Part shown: piece after piece, positions 1 through 6,376 of the stretch
Numbering within the stretch: the stretch's first letter is position 1
Layout: every line of letters begins with the position of its first letter
NCBI GenBank assembly: GCA_958403605.1
Contig: CATXYA010000012.1
Location: 1-12,340, forward strand
Direction of reading: 5' to 3'
From: an uncultured Oscillospiraceae bacterium
GTDB lineage: Bacteria; Bacillota; Clostridia; Oscillospirales; Ruminococcaceae
DNA: 12,340 nucleotides
Made by a program: the position numbers and the translations under genes
Notes under the pieces: generated by a model
What the model saw: only the letters and a program-made list of their open reading frames with translations
Databases searched by the model: none
Told to the model about the DNA's origin: nothing

Positions 1-1021
1 ACTTGCGCTCGGCCATCTTCTCGCTCAGGCGCACGATGGGCCGCGTGATGCTGTTCGCCAGCAGCAGGGCGATGACACCCATGACGGCTGCCGCGGCCAG
101 CATCAGCACCAGCAGGCGCTGGGCCACCGTCCACAGCTCGCCCTGAATGTACGCGCCGTCCATCAGGTCGTAGATGGCCCCGTGGTAATGGGTGAGCTTT
201 TGGCGGAAGAGATAACCGCCGCCCGTGACGGTGTAGCCGCCGCTGGCGGGCAGCTGCCCGCCGTCCGCCAGCTCCCGCACGCTGCGCCCGATGAGCGCCG
301 TGTCCCCGGCCAGCACCACCGTGTCTGCGGCATCCGTCAGTACCCGCGTGTGCCACGTCTCGTCTCCCGCCGTCAGGTAGGGCATCATATAGCGCGTGCG
401 GATGAGCATCATCACGATGGCGGTCCGCTGCTCGTCCAACGAGCGCATGGGCATGGCGATGCAGTAGACATAATCGTCCTCGGCCAGGGAGAGGGGGTTC
501 TGCAGATATTCCTTCACCGGCACCTGGCCGGAGATGGAATCAAAGGAAAAGCGGGAGATATAATCCGCATAGACCGCCTGCAGGCGCTGCGGGTCCGCCT
601 GGCGCAGCGCGTCCCCGTTGTAGATCATCCGGCCGTCCTCGGTGAGCAGGGCAATGCTGGCCGGCGTGTTGAGGACCGTGTAGGTGTAGTTGGACAAGCT
701 CGTTTTCAGCGCGTTCATGGCGTTGATGACCACAAGGTCGCTCTCGCTGTACAAGTCGCCCACGTGGCTTTGGATGGAGGGGTCGATGCTGATGCCCACC
801 ACCGCGGAGGTGGAGTTGCCAAACACCTCGTCCACGCGGCTGGCCATGGTCTCCATGGTGCTTTGGTTTGTTTCGCAGATGCGCTGGACCAGGATGGTGC
901 GCAGCGTGAAGAAGCTGACGGCGAAGGCCACCACGCCCACGCCGACGATACCCAGCAGCGTCAGCGCCAGGATCTTGTGGCGAATGCTGAGCCTGCCCGT
1001 CCATTCCCGCAGCTTTTTCAT
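1..1021 (-). CDS. Membrane sensor kinase, YesM-like, N-terminal part (runs off the window)
   Basis: This is the first 340 residues of a membrane sensor; the C-terminal output domain lies beyond base 1. A short charged N-terminus (MKKLREW) precedes transmembrane segment 1 at about residues 17-40. An extracytoplasmic sensing region of about 260 residues follows, then transmembrane segment 2 at about 302-322. The last visible residues, NSITRPIVRLSEKMAE (323-338), look like the start of a HAMP linker. This architecture, with the 'ITRPI..L' junction, is typical of YesM/LytS-type histidine kinases of Firmicutes, which usually pair with an AraC-type response regulator and sense carbohydrates or cell-surface cues. 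A diguanylate cyclase or methyl-accepting output cannot be excluded. The ATG is preceded by AAGGGG. The gene has its own strong promoter and is separated from the upstream tRNA by a terminator. Membrane-sensor identity is sure; kinase type is inferred. Confidence 0.8.
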   Translation of the reverse strand, partial: MKKLREWTGRLSIRHKILALTLLGIVGVGVVAFAVSFFTLRTILVQRICETNQSTMETMASRVDEVFGNSTSAVVGISIDPSIQSHVGDLYSESDLVVINAMNALKTSLSNYTYTVLNTPASIALLTEDGRMIYNGDALRQADPQRLQAVYADYISRFSFDSISGQVPVKEYLQNPLSLAEDDYVYCIAMPMRSLDEQRTAIVMMLIRTRYMMPYLTAGDETWHTRVLTDAADTVVLAGDTALIGRSVRELADGGQLPASGGYTVTGGGYLFRQKLTHYHGAIYDLMDGAYIQGELWTVAQRLLVLMLAAAAVMGVIALLLANSITRPIVRLSEKMAERK

Positions 1022-1062
1022 CTCTTCGCCCCTTCCCGCGCCGCCGCGCGGCTTTTGTCTTT

Positions 1063-1091
1063 ATTATAGAGAGGTGCGGCTTATTTGGCAA
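1063..1091 (-). promoter_or_regulatory. Promoter of the membrane sensor gene
   Basis: On the minus strand TTGCCA (1086-1091) and a perfect TATAAT (1063-1068) are separated by 17 bp, about 40 bp upstream of the sensor ATG. It lies between the sensor gene and the tRNA terminator, so the sensor is probably transcribed separately from the tRNA. The same TTGCCA-17-TATAAT combination recurs before the lysR gene. Confidence 0.75.
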
Positions 1092-1133
1092 ATAGATAAA
1101 ATAAGATCCCCCGCCTTTTCTCAAAAGAAAAAA

Positions 1134-1153
1134 GCCGGGACTGCGGTCCCGGC
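1134..1153 (-). terminator. Intrinsic terminator of tRNA-Arg
   Basis: Arms GCCGGGAC (1134-1141) and GTCCCGGC (1146-1153) form a perfect 8-bp stem with a 4-nt loop. On the minus strand the stem is followed by a T-rich tract. It begins about 30 nt past the 3' end of the tRNA. Confidence 0.85.
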
Positions 1154-1182
1154 TTTTCCAAGCACTGCTGCGGTGTTTCAAA

Positions 1183-1259
<77 letters not shown>

Positions 1260-1270
1260 AGAATAGTTTT

Positions 1271-1299
1271 ATTATACGGTGCCCGCAGAAAAAAAGCAA
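1271..1299 (-). promoter_or_regulatory. Promoter of tRNA-Arg
   Basis: On the minus strand TTGCTT (1294-1299) and TATAAT (1271-1276) are separated by 17 bp. The -10 box ends 11 bp before the mature 5' end of the tRNA, leaving only a few leader nucleotides. Confidence 0.65.
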
Positions 1300-1305
1300 G
1301 TTTCC

Positions 1306-1339
1306 TTGCGTTTCCCGCAGGAGTGGTGTATCATGATAC
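1306..1339 (+). promoter_or_regulatory. Candidate ktrB promoter with overlapping 12-bp palindrome
   Basis: TTGCGT (1306-1311) and TATCAT (1329-1334) are separated by 17 bp; the -35 box is weak (3 of 6) while the -10 box is good (5 of 6). The -10 box is embedded in a perfect palindrome, GTATCATGATAC (1328-1339), that could serve as an operator. This is the best promoter candidate before ktrB, but it is only moderately convincing. Confidence 0.4.
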
Positions 1340-1363
1340 TGCTTTTGGAAAGACAGCCTCACC

Positions 1364-1381
1364 GGCCCGCTTCTGCGGGCC
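1364..1381 (+). other. Hairpin in the ktrB leader
   Basis: GGCCCGC (1364-1370) and GCGGGCC (1375-1381) form a 7-bp GC stem with loop TTCT. It ends 14 nt before the ktrB Shine-Dalgarno site and has no U-tract. It may affect mRNA stability or translation. It does not resemble a c-di-AMP (ydaO) riboswitch, which would be much larger. Confidence 0.45.
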
Positions 1382-1408
1382 AAATTTCACAGAATAGGAG
1401 CTGCTGTT

Positions 1409-2797
1409 TTGGAACCGTTTTCGTTATCCGCTTATTTGAGCCGCCGTGCCCAGCGCCGGGGCAAAAACCCCACCCGCATCATTGTGGGCAGCTTTTTGGC
1501 CGTCATTTTGGGCGGCACGCTGCTGCTGATGCTGCCCGTCTCTTCCCGCACCGGCGCTTTCACACCATTTTTGAACGCCATGTTCACCGCCACCAGCGCC
1601 ACCTGCGTGACGGGACTTGTGGTATATGACACCTACACGCAGTTTTCCACCTTCGGCCAGGTCGTCATCCTGCTGCTGATCCAGATCGGCGGCCTGGGCC
1701 TGCTGACGCTCACCACCTTTTTCAACGTGGCCATCGGGCGGCGGATGGGCTTCAAAAGCCTGCGCGTCGCCACCGAGAGCATCAACCTGTCCGACCCGGC
1801 CCAGGCGCGCGGCCTGCTGCAGTTCGTCATGAAATTCGCCTTTTCCTTCGAGGCGGCGGGCGCCCTCCTGCTCAGCTTCGTCTTTATCCCCCGCTTTGGC
1901 GCCGACGGCATCTTCATCTCGGTCTTCACTGCCATCTCGGCCTTCTGCAACGCGGGCTTCGATATTTTCGGCAGGCTGCTGCCGGGCTCCAGCCTGCGCC
2001 TGTTTGCGGACAACCCCTTTGTGCTGCTGGTCGTCAGCCTGCTGATCATCAGCGGCGGCCTGGGCTTTCTGGTGTGGAACGATCTGGCCCACTACCGCCA
2101 GACAAAGCACCTGCGCACCCACACCAAGCTGGTGCTGTGGGTCACCGGGGCGCTGCTGGTGCTGGGCACGGTATGCGTGGCCCTGCTGGAGTGGAACAAT
2201 CCCGACACCCTGGGCGCCATGCCGCCGCTGCAGCGCATCACCAACGCCGCCTTTACCTCGGTGACGGCGCGCACCGCCGGCTTTGACACCTTTGATATGA
2301 ACGGCATGGCCAACAACACCAAGGTTCTGATGGTGCTGCTGATGTTCATCGGCGCGGCCCCCGGCGGCACGGGCGGCGGCGTCAAGGTGACGACGGCCAG
2401 CATCATTTTGGTGGCCGTGGCCTGTGTGGCCCGCGGGCGGGACGAGGCCACGCTGTTCTCCCGCCGCATCGACCACAAGACCGTGTACAAATCCCTGACC
2501 ATTTTCACGCTGGCCCTGTTCAGCGTCGTCGTCTCCTCCCTGACCATCTACTACAACACCAGCTCGGACATGAACGAGATCAATTGCCTGTTCGAGGCCG
2601 TCTCCGCCTTCGGCACCGTGGGCCTGACGGTGGGCGTCACGGCCCACATGCACGCCTTCGCCCGCATCGTGACCATGATGACCATGCTCATCGGCCGTGT
2701 GGGGCCCGTCGCCATGGCGCTGACCTTGGCCGCGCACCCCGGCGACAGCGCGGCGCACCGCTCCGTCTCGCCCCAGGCGCAGATCATCGTGGGCTGA
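1409..2797 (+). CDS. ktrB: KtrB/TrkH-family potassium uptake channel subunit
   Basis: A 462-residue integral membrane subunit of a Ktr-type K+ uptake system. It has the fourfold membrane-pore-membrane plan of the TrkH/KtrB/HKT superfamily, each pore loop carrying a filter glycine: TCVTG (65-69), CNAGF (180-184), RTAGF (288-292) and FGTVG (401-405). The stretch APGGTGGGVKVTT (317-329) matches the gating loop after the third pore. The length fits KtrB better than the longer TrkH. The start is TTG at 1409, chosen because AGGAG (1396-1400) lies 8 nt upstream and no ATG gives a comparable site. Family members work with a cytosolic RCK-domain regulator (KtrA/KtrC) that binds nucleotides and often c-di-AMP; none is encoded in this window, so the partner must be elsewhere. 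A bidirectional terminator follows. Confidence 0.93.
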   Translation: MEPFSLSAYLSRRAQRRGKNPTRIIVGSFLAVILGGTLLLMLPVSSRTGAFTPFLNAMFTATSATCVTGLVVYDTYTQFSTFGQVVILLLIQIGGLGLLTLTTFFNVAIGRRMGFKSLRVATESINLSDPAQARGLLQFVMKFAFSFEAAGALLLSFVFIPRFGADGIFISVFTAISAFCNAGFDIFGRLLPGSSLRLFADNPFVLLVVSLLIISGGLGFLVWNDLAHYRQTKHLRTHTKLVLWVTGALLVLGTVCVALLEWNNPDTLGAMPPLQRITNAAFTSVTARTAGFDTFDMNGMANNTKVLMVLLMFIGAAPGGTGGGVKVTTASIILVAVACVARGRDEATLFSRRIDHKTVYKSLTIFTLALFSVVVSSLTIYYNTSSDMNEINCLFEAVSAFGTVGLTVGVTAHMHAFARIVTMMTMLIGRVGPVAMALTLAAHPGDSAAHRSVSPQAQIIVG

Positions 2798-2814
2798 TCA
2801 TTTGATAAAAAGAA

Positions 2815-2850
2815 AAGAGAGCCCGGAAGTTCAGTCTTCCGGGCTCTCTT
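2815..2850. terminator. Bidirectional terminator between ktrB and the convergent small gene
   Basis: Arms at 2815-2829 and 2836-2850 pair perfectly over about 15 bp (core GAGCCCGGAAG / CTTCCGGGCTC) around a 6-nt loop, with A- and T-rich flanks on both sides. For ktrB it lies about 18 nt past the stop. For the minus-strand gene it lies inside the coding sequence: the stop codon (2831-2833) sits in the loop and one stem arm encodes its last residues. Confidence 0.85.
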
Positions 2851-3085
2851 CCTTTTGCAGGTTTTTAAAGGTGATCTGGGTGTTCTCCTCGTCCAGGACC
2901 ACGCCCAGCATGCGGGTGATCATCTGGTCGTAGTAGATGCGCACCTGGTTGACGCTGTTCCACTGGTCTGGGGACAGCTCCTCGCGCAGGCAGTCCAGCA
3001 TTTTGGCGATCTCCGCCTGATATTGTTCACAGACGTAACTGCGGTGCAGCAAAACTTGATACAGATCGGACGGATTCAATTTCAT
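2831..3085 (-). CDS. Small hypothetical protein, 84 residues
   Basis: I do not recognise this protein. It is soluble, mostly helical in appearance and acidic at the C-terminus (EESPED), with no signal peptide or membrane segment. The start is the ATG at 3083-3085 (MKLNPSDLYQ), because AAGGGGG lies 6 nt upstream. An ATG two codons earlier would abut the Shine-Dalgarno site, and a longer frame up to 3145 would cover the promoter. It has a near-consensus promoter and is divergent from a small Cro/CI-type regulator across a 125-bp gap, so the regulator may control it. Its 3' end overlaps the terminator shared with ktrB. The strong promoter, good ribosome site and well-placed terminator support a real gene; the function is unknown. 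Confidence 0.8.
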   Translation of the reverse strand: MKLNPSDLYQVLLHRSYVCEQYQAEIAKMLDCLREELSPDQWNSVNQVRIYYDQMITRMLGVVLDEENTQITFKNLQKEESPED

Positions 3086-3102
3086 ACGCATCCCCCTTGT
3101 CC

Positions 3103-3133
3103 ATATTGTAAATATTATTTTATATCTTGTCAA
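3103..3133 (-). promoter_or_regulatory. Promoter of the small hypothetical gene, with a dyad over the -10 box
   Basis: On the minus strand a perfect TTGACA (3128-3133) and TACAAT (3105-3110) are separated by 17 bp. The -10 box is overlapped by the inverted repeat ATATT-GTA-AATAT (3103-3115), a possible operator for the divergent HTH regulator. The region is AT-rich, so short dyads also arise by chance. Confidence 0.75.
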
Positions 3134-3157
3134 TATAAGAATCATGTCTTGAGAACC

Positions 3158-3163
3158 TATAAT
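3158..3163 (+). promoter_or_regulatory. Possible -10 box for the HTH regulator gene
   Basis: A perfect TATAAT lies 47 bp before the ATG of the regulator, but no good -35 box sits at 16-18 bp. If real, this promoter is weak or needs an activator. It would lie back to back with the divergent promoter at 3105-3133. Confidence 0.4.
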
Positions 3164-3210
3164 AAAACACCGGATCCTTCGTTACACTACTAATTGGGGG
3201 TGGTGGTACG

Positions 3211-3435
3211 ATGGAAGTCCGGTATTTGAACCGCTACCGGGTGCTGGGCCTCAACGTTGCCTTTTACCGCAAGCGGCTTGGTTATACGCAGGAATCCTTG
3301 GCCGAGGCGCTGGGGGTCTCCTGGGTGCACATCGGCAAGATCGAGTGCGCGGCGGTGGGCACCAGCCTGGATATGCTCTTCCGCATCGCGGATACGCTGC
3401 AGGTAGAGCCCTCCAAGCTGTTGGAAATGCGGTGA
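3211..3435 (+). CDS. Cro/CI (XRE)-type single-domain DNA-binding regulator
   Basis: A 74-residue protein that is essentially one HTH_3 domain. The helix-turn-helix is visible in YTQESLAEALGVSWVHIGKI (25-44), followed by a helix with the family pattern LDMLFRIADTLQVEPSKLL (53-71). There is no extra dimerisation or ligand domain, so it probably binds DNA as a simple dimer. A G-rich ribosome site (3196-3206) precedes the ATG. It is transcribed away from the small gene at 2831-3085; such pairs are often co-regulated by the XRE protein, and this one could be an immunity- or toxin-antitoxin-like pair, though nothing in the partner shows toxicity. A perfect palindromic terminator follows 11 nt after the stop. 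Confidence 0.88.
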   Translation: MEVRYLNRYRVLGLNVAFYRKRLGYTQESLAEALGVSWVHIGKIECAAVGTSLDMLFRIADTLQVEPSKLLEMR

Positions 3436-3446
3436 CGCGGAAAAAG

Positions 3447-3474
3447 AAAAAGGACAGCAGCTGCTGTCCTTTTT
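3447..3474. terminator. Palindromic bidirectional terminator
   Basis: A perfect 28-bp palindrome, with core GGACAGCAGCTGCTGTCC flanked by A5 and T5. It lies between the convergent HTH regulator (+) and the PLP enzyme gene (-), and can end transcription from both sides. Confidence 0.9.
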
Positions 3475-3497
3475 ATCTTACTGCGGCATTTTTTCGC

Positions 3498-4397
3498 TTA
3501 TTCGTAGGTCTCCTTGCCCGCGAAGATGCACAGCACCCGGCGCACATCCCCGTTTTCGCGGATGAGCTTGTGCGCCGCCGCCAGCGTGGCCCCTGCCGAG
3601 GGCGAGGCGGGCACGGCGTCCGTCTGCAGCACCTCGCGGGCCTTGGCGTTGGCCTCCTGGCTGGGCACGGGGATGACGCCGTCGACGATATAGGGGTTAT
3701 AGTTTTCGGGTACGAACCCGGCCCCCAGGCCGGGGATGCTGTGTGTCCCCGCAAAGCCGCCGGAGAGCACCTGGCTTTCAAACGGCTCGACGGCGATCAT
3801 GCGCACATCAGGGTACCAGGCTTTGACATATTCCCCCACACCGGTGACGGTGCCGCCGGAGCCCACACCCACCACGATGGCGTCCAGCGCGCCCTCCGTG
3901 GCGCGGGCGATGTTGGGCCCCGTCACCCGGCGGTGGAACTCGGCGTTGAGGTCGTTGTCGAAGTAATTGAGATAATAGCCGCCCGTGCGCTCCACGGCCT
4001 CCTGCGCGCGCTTTTCCATGCCCTGGCGGCCATAGATGGAGTTGGTGAGGGCGATCTTGGCCCCCAGCTCGGTGAACATGCGCTGGCGCGCCGTGGGCAC
4101 ATTGGAGGGCATGCACAAGATCAGCGGATGGCGGCTGTGGGCGCAGGCGATGGCCAGCGCCACGGCAAAGCTGCCGCTGGAGGTCTCGATGACCGTCTGC
4201 CCCGGCTTCAGAAAGCCTTTTTCCGTCGCCAGGGCCAGCATGCCCTCCGCCAAAGCGTCCTTGGCCGAAGCCGTGGCGCCGCCAAAGGCCAAATAGGCGT
4301 ACAAACTGCCCGGCAGCTCGTACTTGGCACAATAGCCCGCCAGCTGCACCACCGGACGGCTGTACAGCGTCTCATAATAGCTGCGCTTGATGTCCAC
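3498..4397 (-). CDS. Cysteine-synthase-family PLP enzyme with altered substrate loop
   Basis: A 299-residue fold-type II PLP enzyme, close to the usual 305-310 of CysK/CysM. The Schiff-base lysine is K46 in ASAKDA (44-49, CysK: SVKDR). The phosphate-binding loop is GVGSGGTVTG (177-186), and HSIPGLGAGFVP (219-230) matches the CysK signature. Two things differ. The substrate loop TSGNT, which holds the O-acetylserine carboxylate, reads SSGSF (73-77), losing the Asn and second Thr. The C-terminus ends in FAGKETYE without the usual SGERYLST. It could therefore be a cysteine synthase variant, a beta-replacing enzyme using another nucleophile, or a lyase. The start is GTG (4395-4397), with GGAGG 8 nt upstream. 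It is a single-gene unit with its own promoter; no serine acetyltransferase is adjacent. Family is sure; substrate is not. Confidence 0.85.
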   Translation of the reverse strand: MDIKRSYYETLYSRPVVQLAGYCAKYELPGSLYAYLAFGGATASAKDALAEGMLALATEKGFLKPGQTVIETSSGSFAVALAIACAHSRHPLILCMPSNVPTARQRMFTELGAKIALTNSIYGRQGMEKRAQEAVERTGGYYLNYFDNDLNAEFHRRVTGPNIARATEGALDAIVVGVGSGGTVTGVGEYVKAWYPDVRMIAVEPFESQVLSGGFAGTHSIPGLGAGFVPENYNPYIVDGVIPVPSQEANAKAREVLQTDAVPASPSAGATLAAAHKLIRENGDVRRVLCIFAGKETYE

Positions 4398-4450
4398 GGC
4401 CGCTTCCTCCCCCTGCGCATTTTTTCGCGTGATCTGCAGCTTTCAAAATT

Positions 4451-4478
4451 ATTATACAATAAAAAGAATTGTTTTCAA
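4451..4478 (-). promoter_or_regulatory. Promoter of the PLP enzyme gene
   Basis: On the minus strand TTGAAA (4473-4478) and TATAAT (4451-4456) are separated by 16 bp, followed by a leader of about 50 nt. The leader is too short for a T-box or SAM riboswitch. Confidence 0.65.
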
Positions 4479-4495
4479 GTTTTTTGCAAAGGCGC

Positions 4496-4524
4496 TTGAC
4501 TTTACACCGGTGCTTTGTTATAAT
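4496..4524 (+). promoter_or_regulatory. Promoter of the ylxM-ffh operon
   Basis: TTGACT (4496-4501) and a perfect TATAAT (4519-4524) are separated by 17 bp. The start site is expected near 4531. The promoter is back to back with that of the PLP enzyme gene, with -35 boxes 17 bp apart. Confidence 0.85.
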
Positions 4525-4533
4525 AACATTCGC

Positions 4534-4554
4534 TGTAAAGTGAACCGCTTTACA
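4534..4554 (+). promoter_or_regulatory. Inverted repeat at the 5' end of the ylxM-ffh mRNA
   Basis: TGTAAAG (4534-4540) and CTTTACA (4548-4554) are perfect inverted 7-mers with a 7-nt spacer. A further direct copy of CTTTACA lies at 4500-4506, over the -35 box. It could be an operator or a 5' mRNA hairpin. A competing dyad CGCTTT-AC-AAAGCG occupies 4546-4559. Confidence 0.5.
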
Positions 4555-4580
4555 AAGCGACCGGCAAAGGAGGCTGCGCG

Positions 4581-4946
4581 ATGCCCAAAAATCTGCAGAT
4601 CTCTTACCTGCTGGACTTTTACGGCGACGTGCTGACAGACAAGCAGCGCGACGTGATGGAGCAGTATTACAACGACGACCTCTCCTTGGCCGAGATCGCG
4701 GAAAACTTCGGCATCACCCGCCAGGGCGTGCGCGACGCCATCAAGCGCGGCGAGGCCACGCTGCTGGAGCTGGAGGAAAAAGTGGGCTTTGCCCGGCGCT
4801 ACCGCGCCATGCGGCAGGAGCTTTCCCGGCTGGACCAGCTGGCACGGGATATCCGCTTTTACAACAGCCAGCGCTACGACGCAAGCCCTGAGATCCGCCA
4901 TGCGGCGGACGAGATCGTGCGCATCGTGGCGGGCATGGAAGAATGA
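4581..4946 (+). CDS. ylxM: YlxM family SRP-associated putative DNA-binding protein
   Basis: A 121-residue member of the UPF0122/YlxM family. The N-terminal half (residues about 15-60) resembles sigma factor region 4, with a helix-turn-helix in DDLSLAEIAENFGITRQGV (32-50). The remainder is helical and charged. In Firmicutes and Mycoplasma the gene almost always precedes ffh; the Streptococcus protein has been reported to interact with SRP components and modulate its GTPase activity. Here it is the first gene of the operon, 21 nt before ffh. AAAGGAGG (4566-4573) lies 7 nt before the ATG. The gene has the best-formed promoter in the window, with CTTTACA repeats around it. Length and motif spacing look normal. 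Confidence 0.93.
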   Translation: MPKNLQISYLLDFYGDVLTDKQRDVMEQYYNDDLSLAEIAENFGITRQGVRDAIKRGEATLLELEEKVGFARRYRAMRQELSRLDQLARDIRFYNSQRYDASPEIRHAADEIVRIVAGMEE

Positions 4947-4967
4947 CGGAAAGGCAGGTGCACGCGG

Positions 4968-6314
4968 ATGGCGTTTGAATCACTGAGCGCCAAGCTCTCG
5001 AACGTATTCAAAAAGCTGCGCGGCAAGGGCAAATTGTCCGAGCAGGATATCAAGGACGCCATGCGGGAAGTGCGTATGGCCCTGCTTGAAGCCGACGTCA
5101 ACTACAAGGTGGCGAAGGACTTCATTGCCGATGTGACGGCAAAGGCCATGGGCCATGAGGTCATGGAGAGCCTGACCCCCGCCCAGCAGGTCATCAAGAT
5201 CGTCAACGATTCCTTGACCGAGCTGATGGGCGGCGACGAGGCCGCTACCATCCATATCAAATCGAAGCCGCCGACGGTCATCATGATGTGCGGCCTGCAG
5301 GGCGCGGGCAAGACCACCCACTGCGCCAAGCTGGGCAAGCGCTTTGTGAAAGAAGGGCACCGCCCCTTGCTGGTGGCGTGCGATATCTACCGCCCCGCGG
5401 CTGTGGACCAGCTGTGTGTTGTGGGCGGCCAGGCCGGCGTGCCCGTGTTCAAATTGGACGGCCAAAAGCCCGAGCAGATCGCCGCTGCGGCTTACAAGCA
5501 CGCGCGGGACCACGGCAACGACATTGTGATTTTGGACACGGCGGGCCGCCTGCACGTGGACGAAGAGCTGATGGCTGAATTGTCCCGCATCAAAGAGGCC
5601 GTGCCCGTGGACGAGACGCTGCTGGTCATCGACGCCATGGCGGGCCAGGACGCGGTGAACGTGGCCAAGGCCTTCGGTGAAAATACTGGTCTGGACGGCG
5701 TCATTTTGACGAAGCTGGACGGCGACACCCGCGGCGGCAGCGCCCTTTCGGTGCGCGCGGTGACGGGCAAGCCCATCAAATTCGCCGGTGTGGGCGAAAA
5801 GCTGGACGACCTGGAGGTCTTCCACCCCTCCCGCATGGCCAGCCGCATCCTGGGCATGGGCGATGTGCTGACGCTGATCGAAAAGGCGCAGGACGCCGCC
5901 GATGAAAAGCAGGCGGAGGAGACGGCCAAGCGGCTGCTGGAAAACAAATTCGACATGAACGACATGCTGGATCAATTGCAGCAGGTGAAAAAGATGGGCG
6001 GCGCGGGCGCGCTGCTCTCCATGATGCCCGGCGTTGCGGGCAAGGTGGACACGGACCAGCTGAACGAATCCAAGGAGCTGGTGCACATCGAGGCCATCAT
6101 CCAAAGCATGACGCCCGCCGAGCGGGCCAAGCCCGCGCTCATCAATCCCAAGCGCAAGCGCCGCATCGCCGCGGGCAGCGGCACGCGGGTGGAGGATGTC
6201 AACCGCCTGCTGCGCCAGTTTGAGCAGATGAGCAAGCTGATGAAGCAGCTGAAAAAGAACCCCAAGGCCTTTGGGCGCGGCATGGGCCGCATGGGCATGC
6301 CCGGCATGTTTTGA
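4968..6314 (+). CDS. ffh: Signal recognition particle protein Ffh (SRP54)
   Basis: The 448-residue GTPase subunit of the signal recognition particle. It binds 4.5S/scRNA and hydrophobic signal sequences at the ribosome and docks with FtsY at the membrane. The helical N domain covers residues 1 to about 90. The G domain carries P-loop GLQGAGKTT (109-117), DTAGR (190-194) and TKLDGD (248-253). The M domain, from about 325, is methionine-rich and includes the RNA-binding segment SGTRVEDVNRLLRQFEQM; it ends in MGRMGMPGMF. The length is typical. The ribosome site is weak (AGGTG, 4956-4960), so coupling to ylxM translation is plausible. ftsY is not in the window. Confidence 0.98.
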   Translation: MAFESLSAKLSNVFKKLRGKGKLSEQDIKDAMREVRMALLEADVNYKVAKDFIADVTAKAMGHEVMESLTPAQQVIKIVNDSLTELMGGDEAATIHIKSKPPTVIMMCGLQGAGKTTHCAKLGKRFVKEGHRPLLVACDIYRPAAVDQLCVVGGQAGVPVFKLDGQKPEQIAAAAYKHARDHGNDIVILDTAGRLHVDEELMAELSRIKEAVPVDETLLVIDAMAGQDAVNVAKAFGENTGLDGVILTKLDGDTRGGSALSVRAVTGKPIKFAGVGEKLDDLEVFHPSRMASRILGMGDVLTLIEKAQDAADEKQAEETAKRLLENKFDMNDMLDQLQQVKKMGGAGALLSMMPGVAGKVDTDQLNESKELVHIEAIIQSMTPAERAKPALINPKRKRRIAAGSGTRVEDVNRLLRQFEQMSKLMKQLKKNPKAFGRGMGRMGMPGMF

Positions 6315-6338
6315 CCGATAGTTCCGGCCTGTGGCCGC

Positions 6339-6347
6339 TGCTATAAA
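6339..6347 (+). promoter_or_regulatory. Possible extended -10 promoter before rpsP
   Basis: TGCTATAAA (6339-6347) fits an extended -10 box (TGnTATAAT), but no -35 box is present at proper spacing. It might give rpsP-khpA extra transcription besides read-through from ffh. Confidence 0.3.
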
Positions 6348-6376
6348 TTTTCTGAAAATGTGATGGAGGTGACAGC

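Noticed and set aside
182..1069. A 295-codon plus-strand frame over the sensor gene
   Set aside because: The minus-strand frame gives a coherent membrane sensor with two membrane segments, a HAMP start and a strong promoter; the plus frame is His/Arg-rich noise.
1424..2758. A 444-codon open frame antisense to ktrB
   Set aside because: Same antisense artefact; the product is an improbable His/Gly/Gln-rich chain, and the K+ channel frame has all four filter motifs.
3127..3163. TTGTCA paired with TATAAT as a promoter for the XRE gene
   Set aside because: The spacing is 25 bp, far beyond the workable 16-18 bp; only the -10 box was kept, at low confidence.
4398..4450. A possible T-box or SAM-type riboswitch before the PLP enzyme gene
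   Set aside because: The leader is only about 50 nt and shows no T-box sequence, specifier stem or terminator, so a riboswitch cannot fit.
4980..6104. A 374-codon open frame antisense to ffh
   Set aside because: Antisense artefact over a certain SRP54 gene; no ribosome site or promoter of its own.
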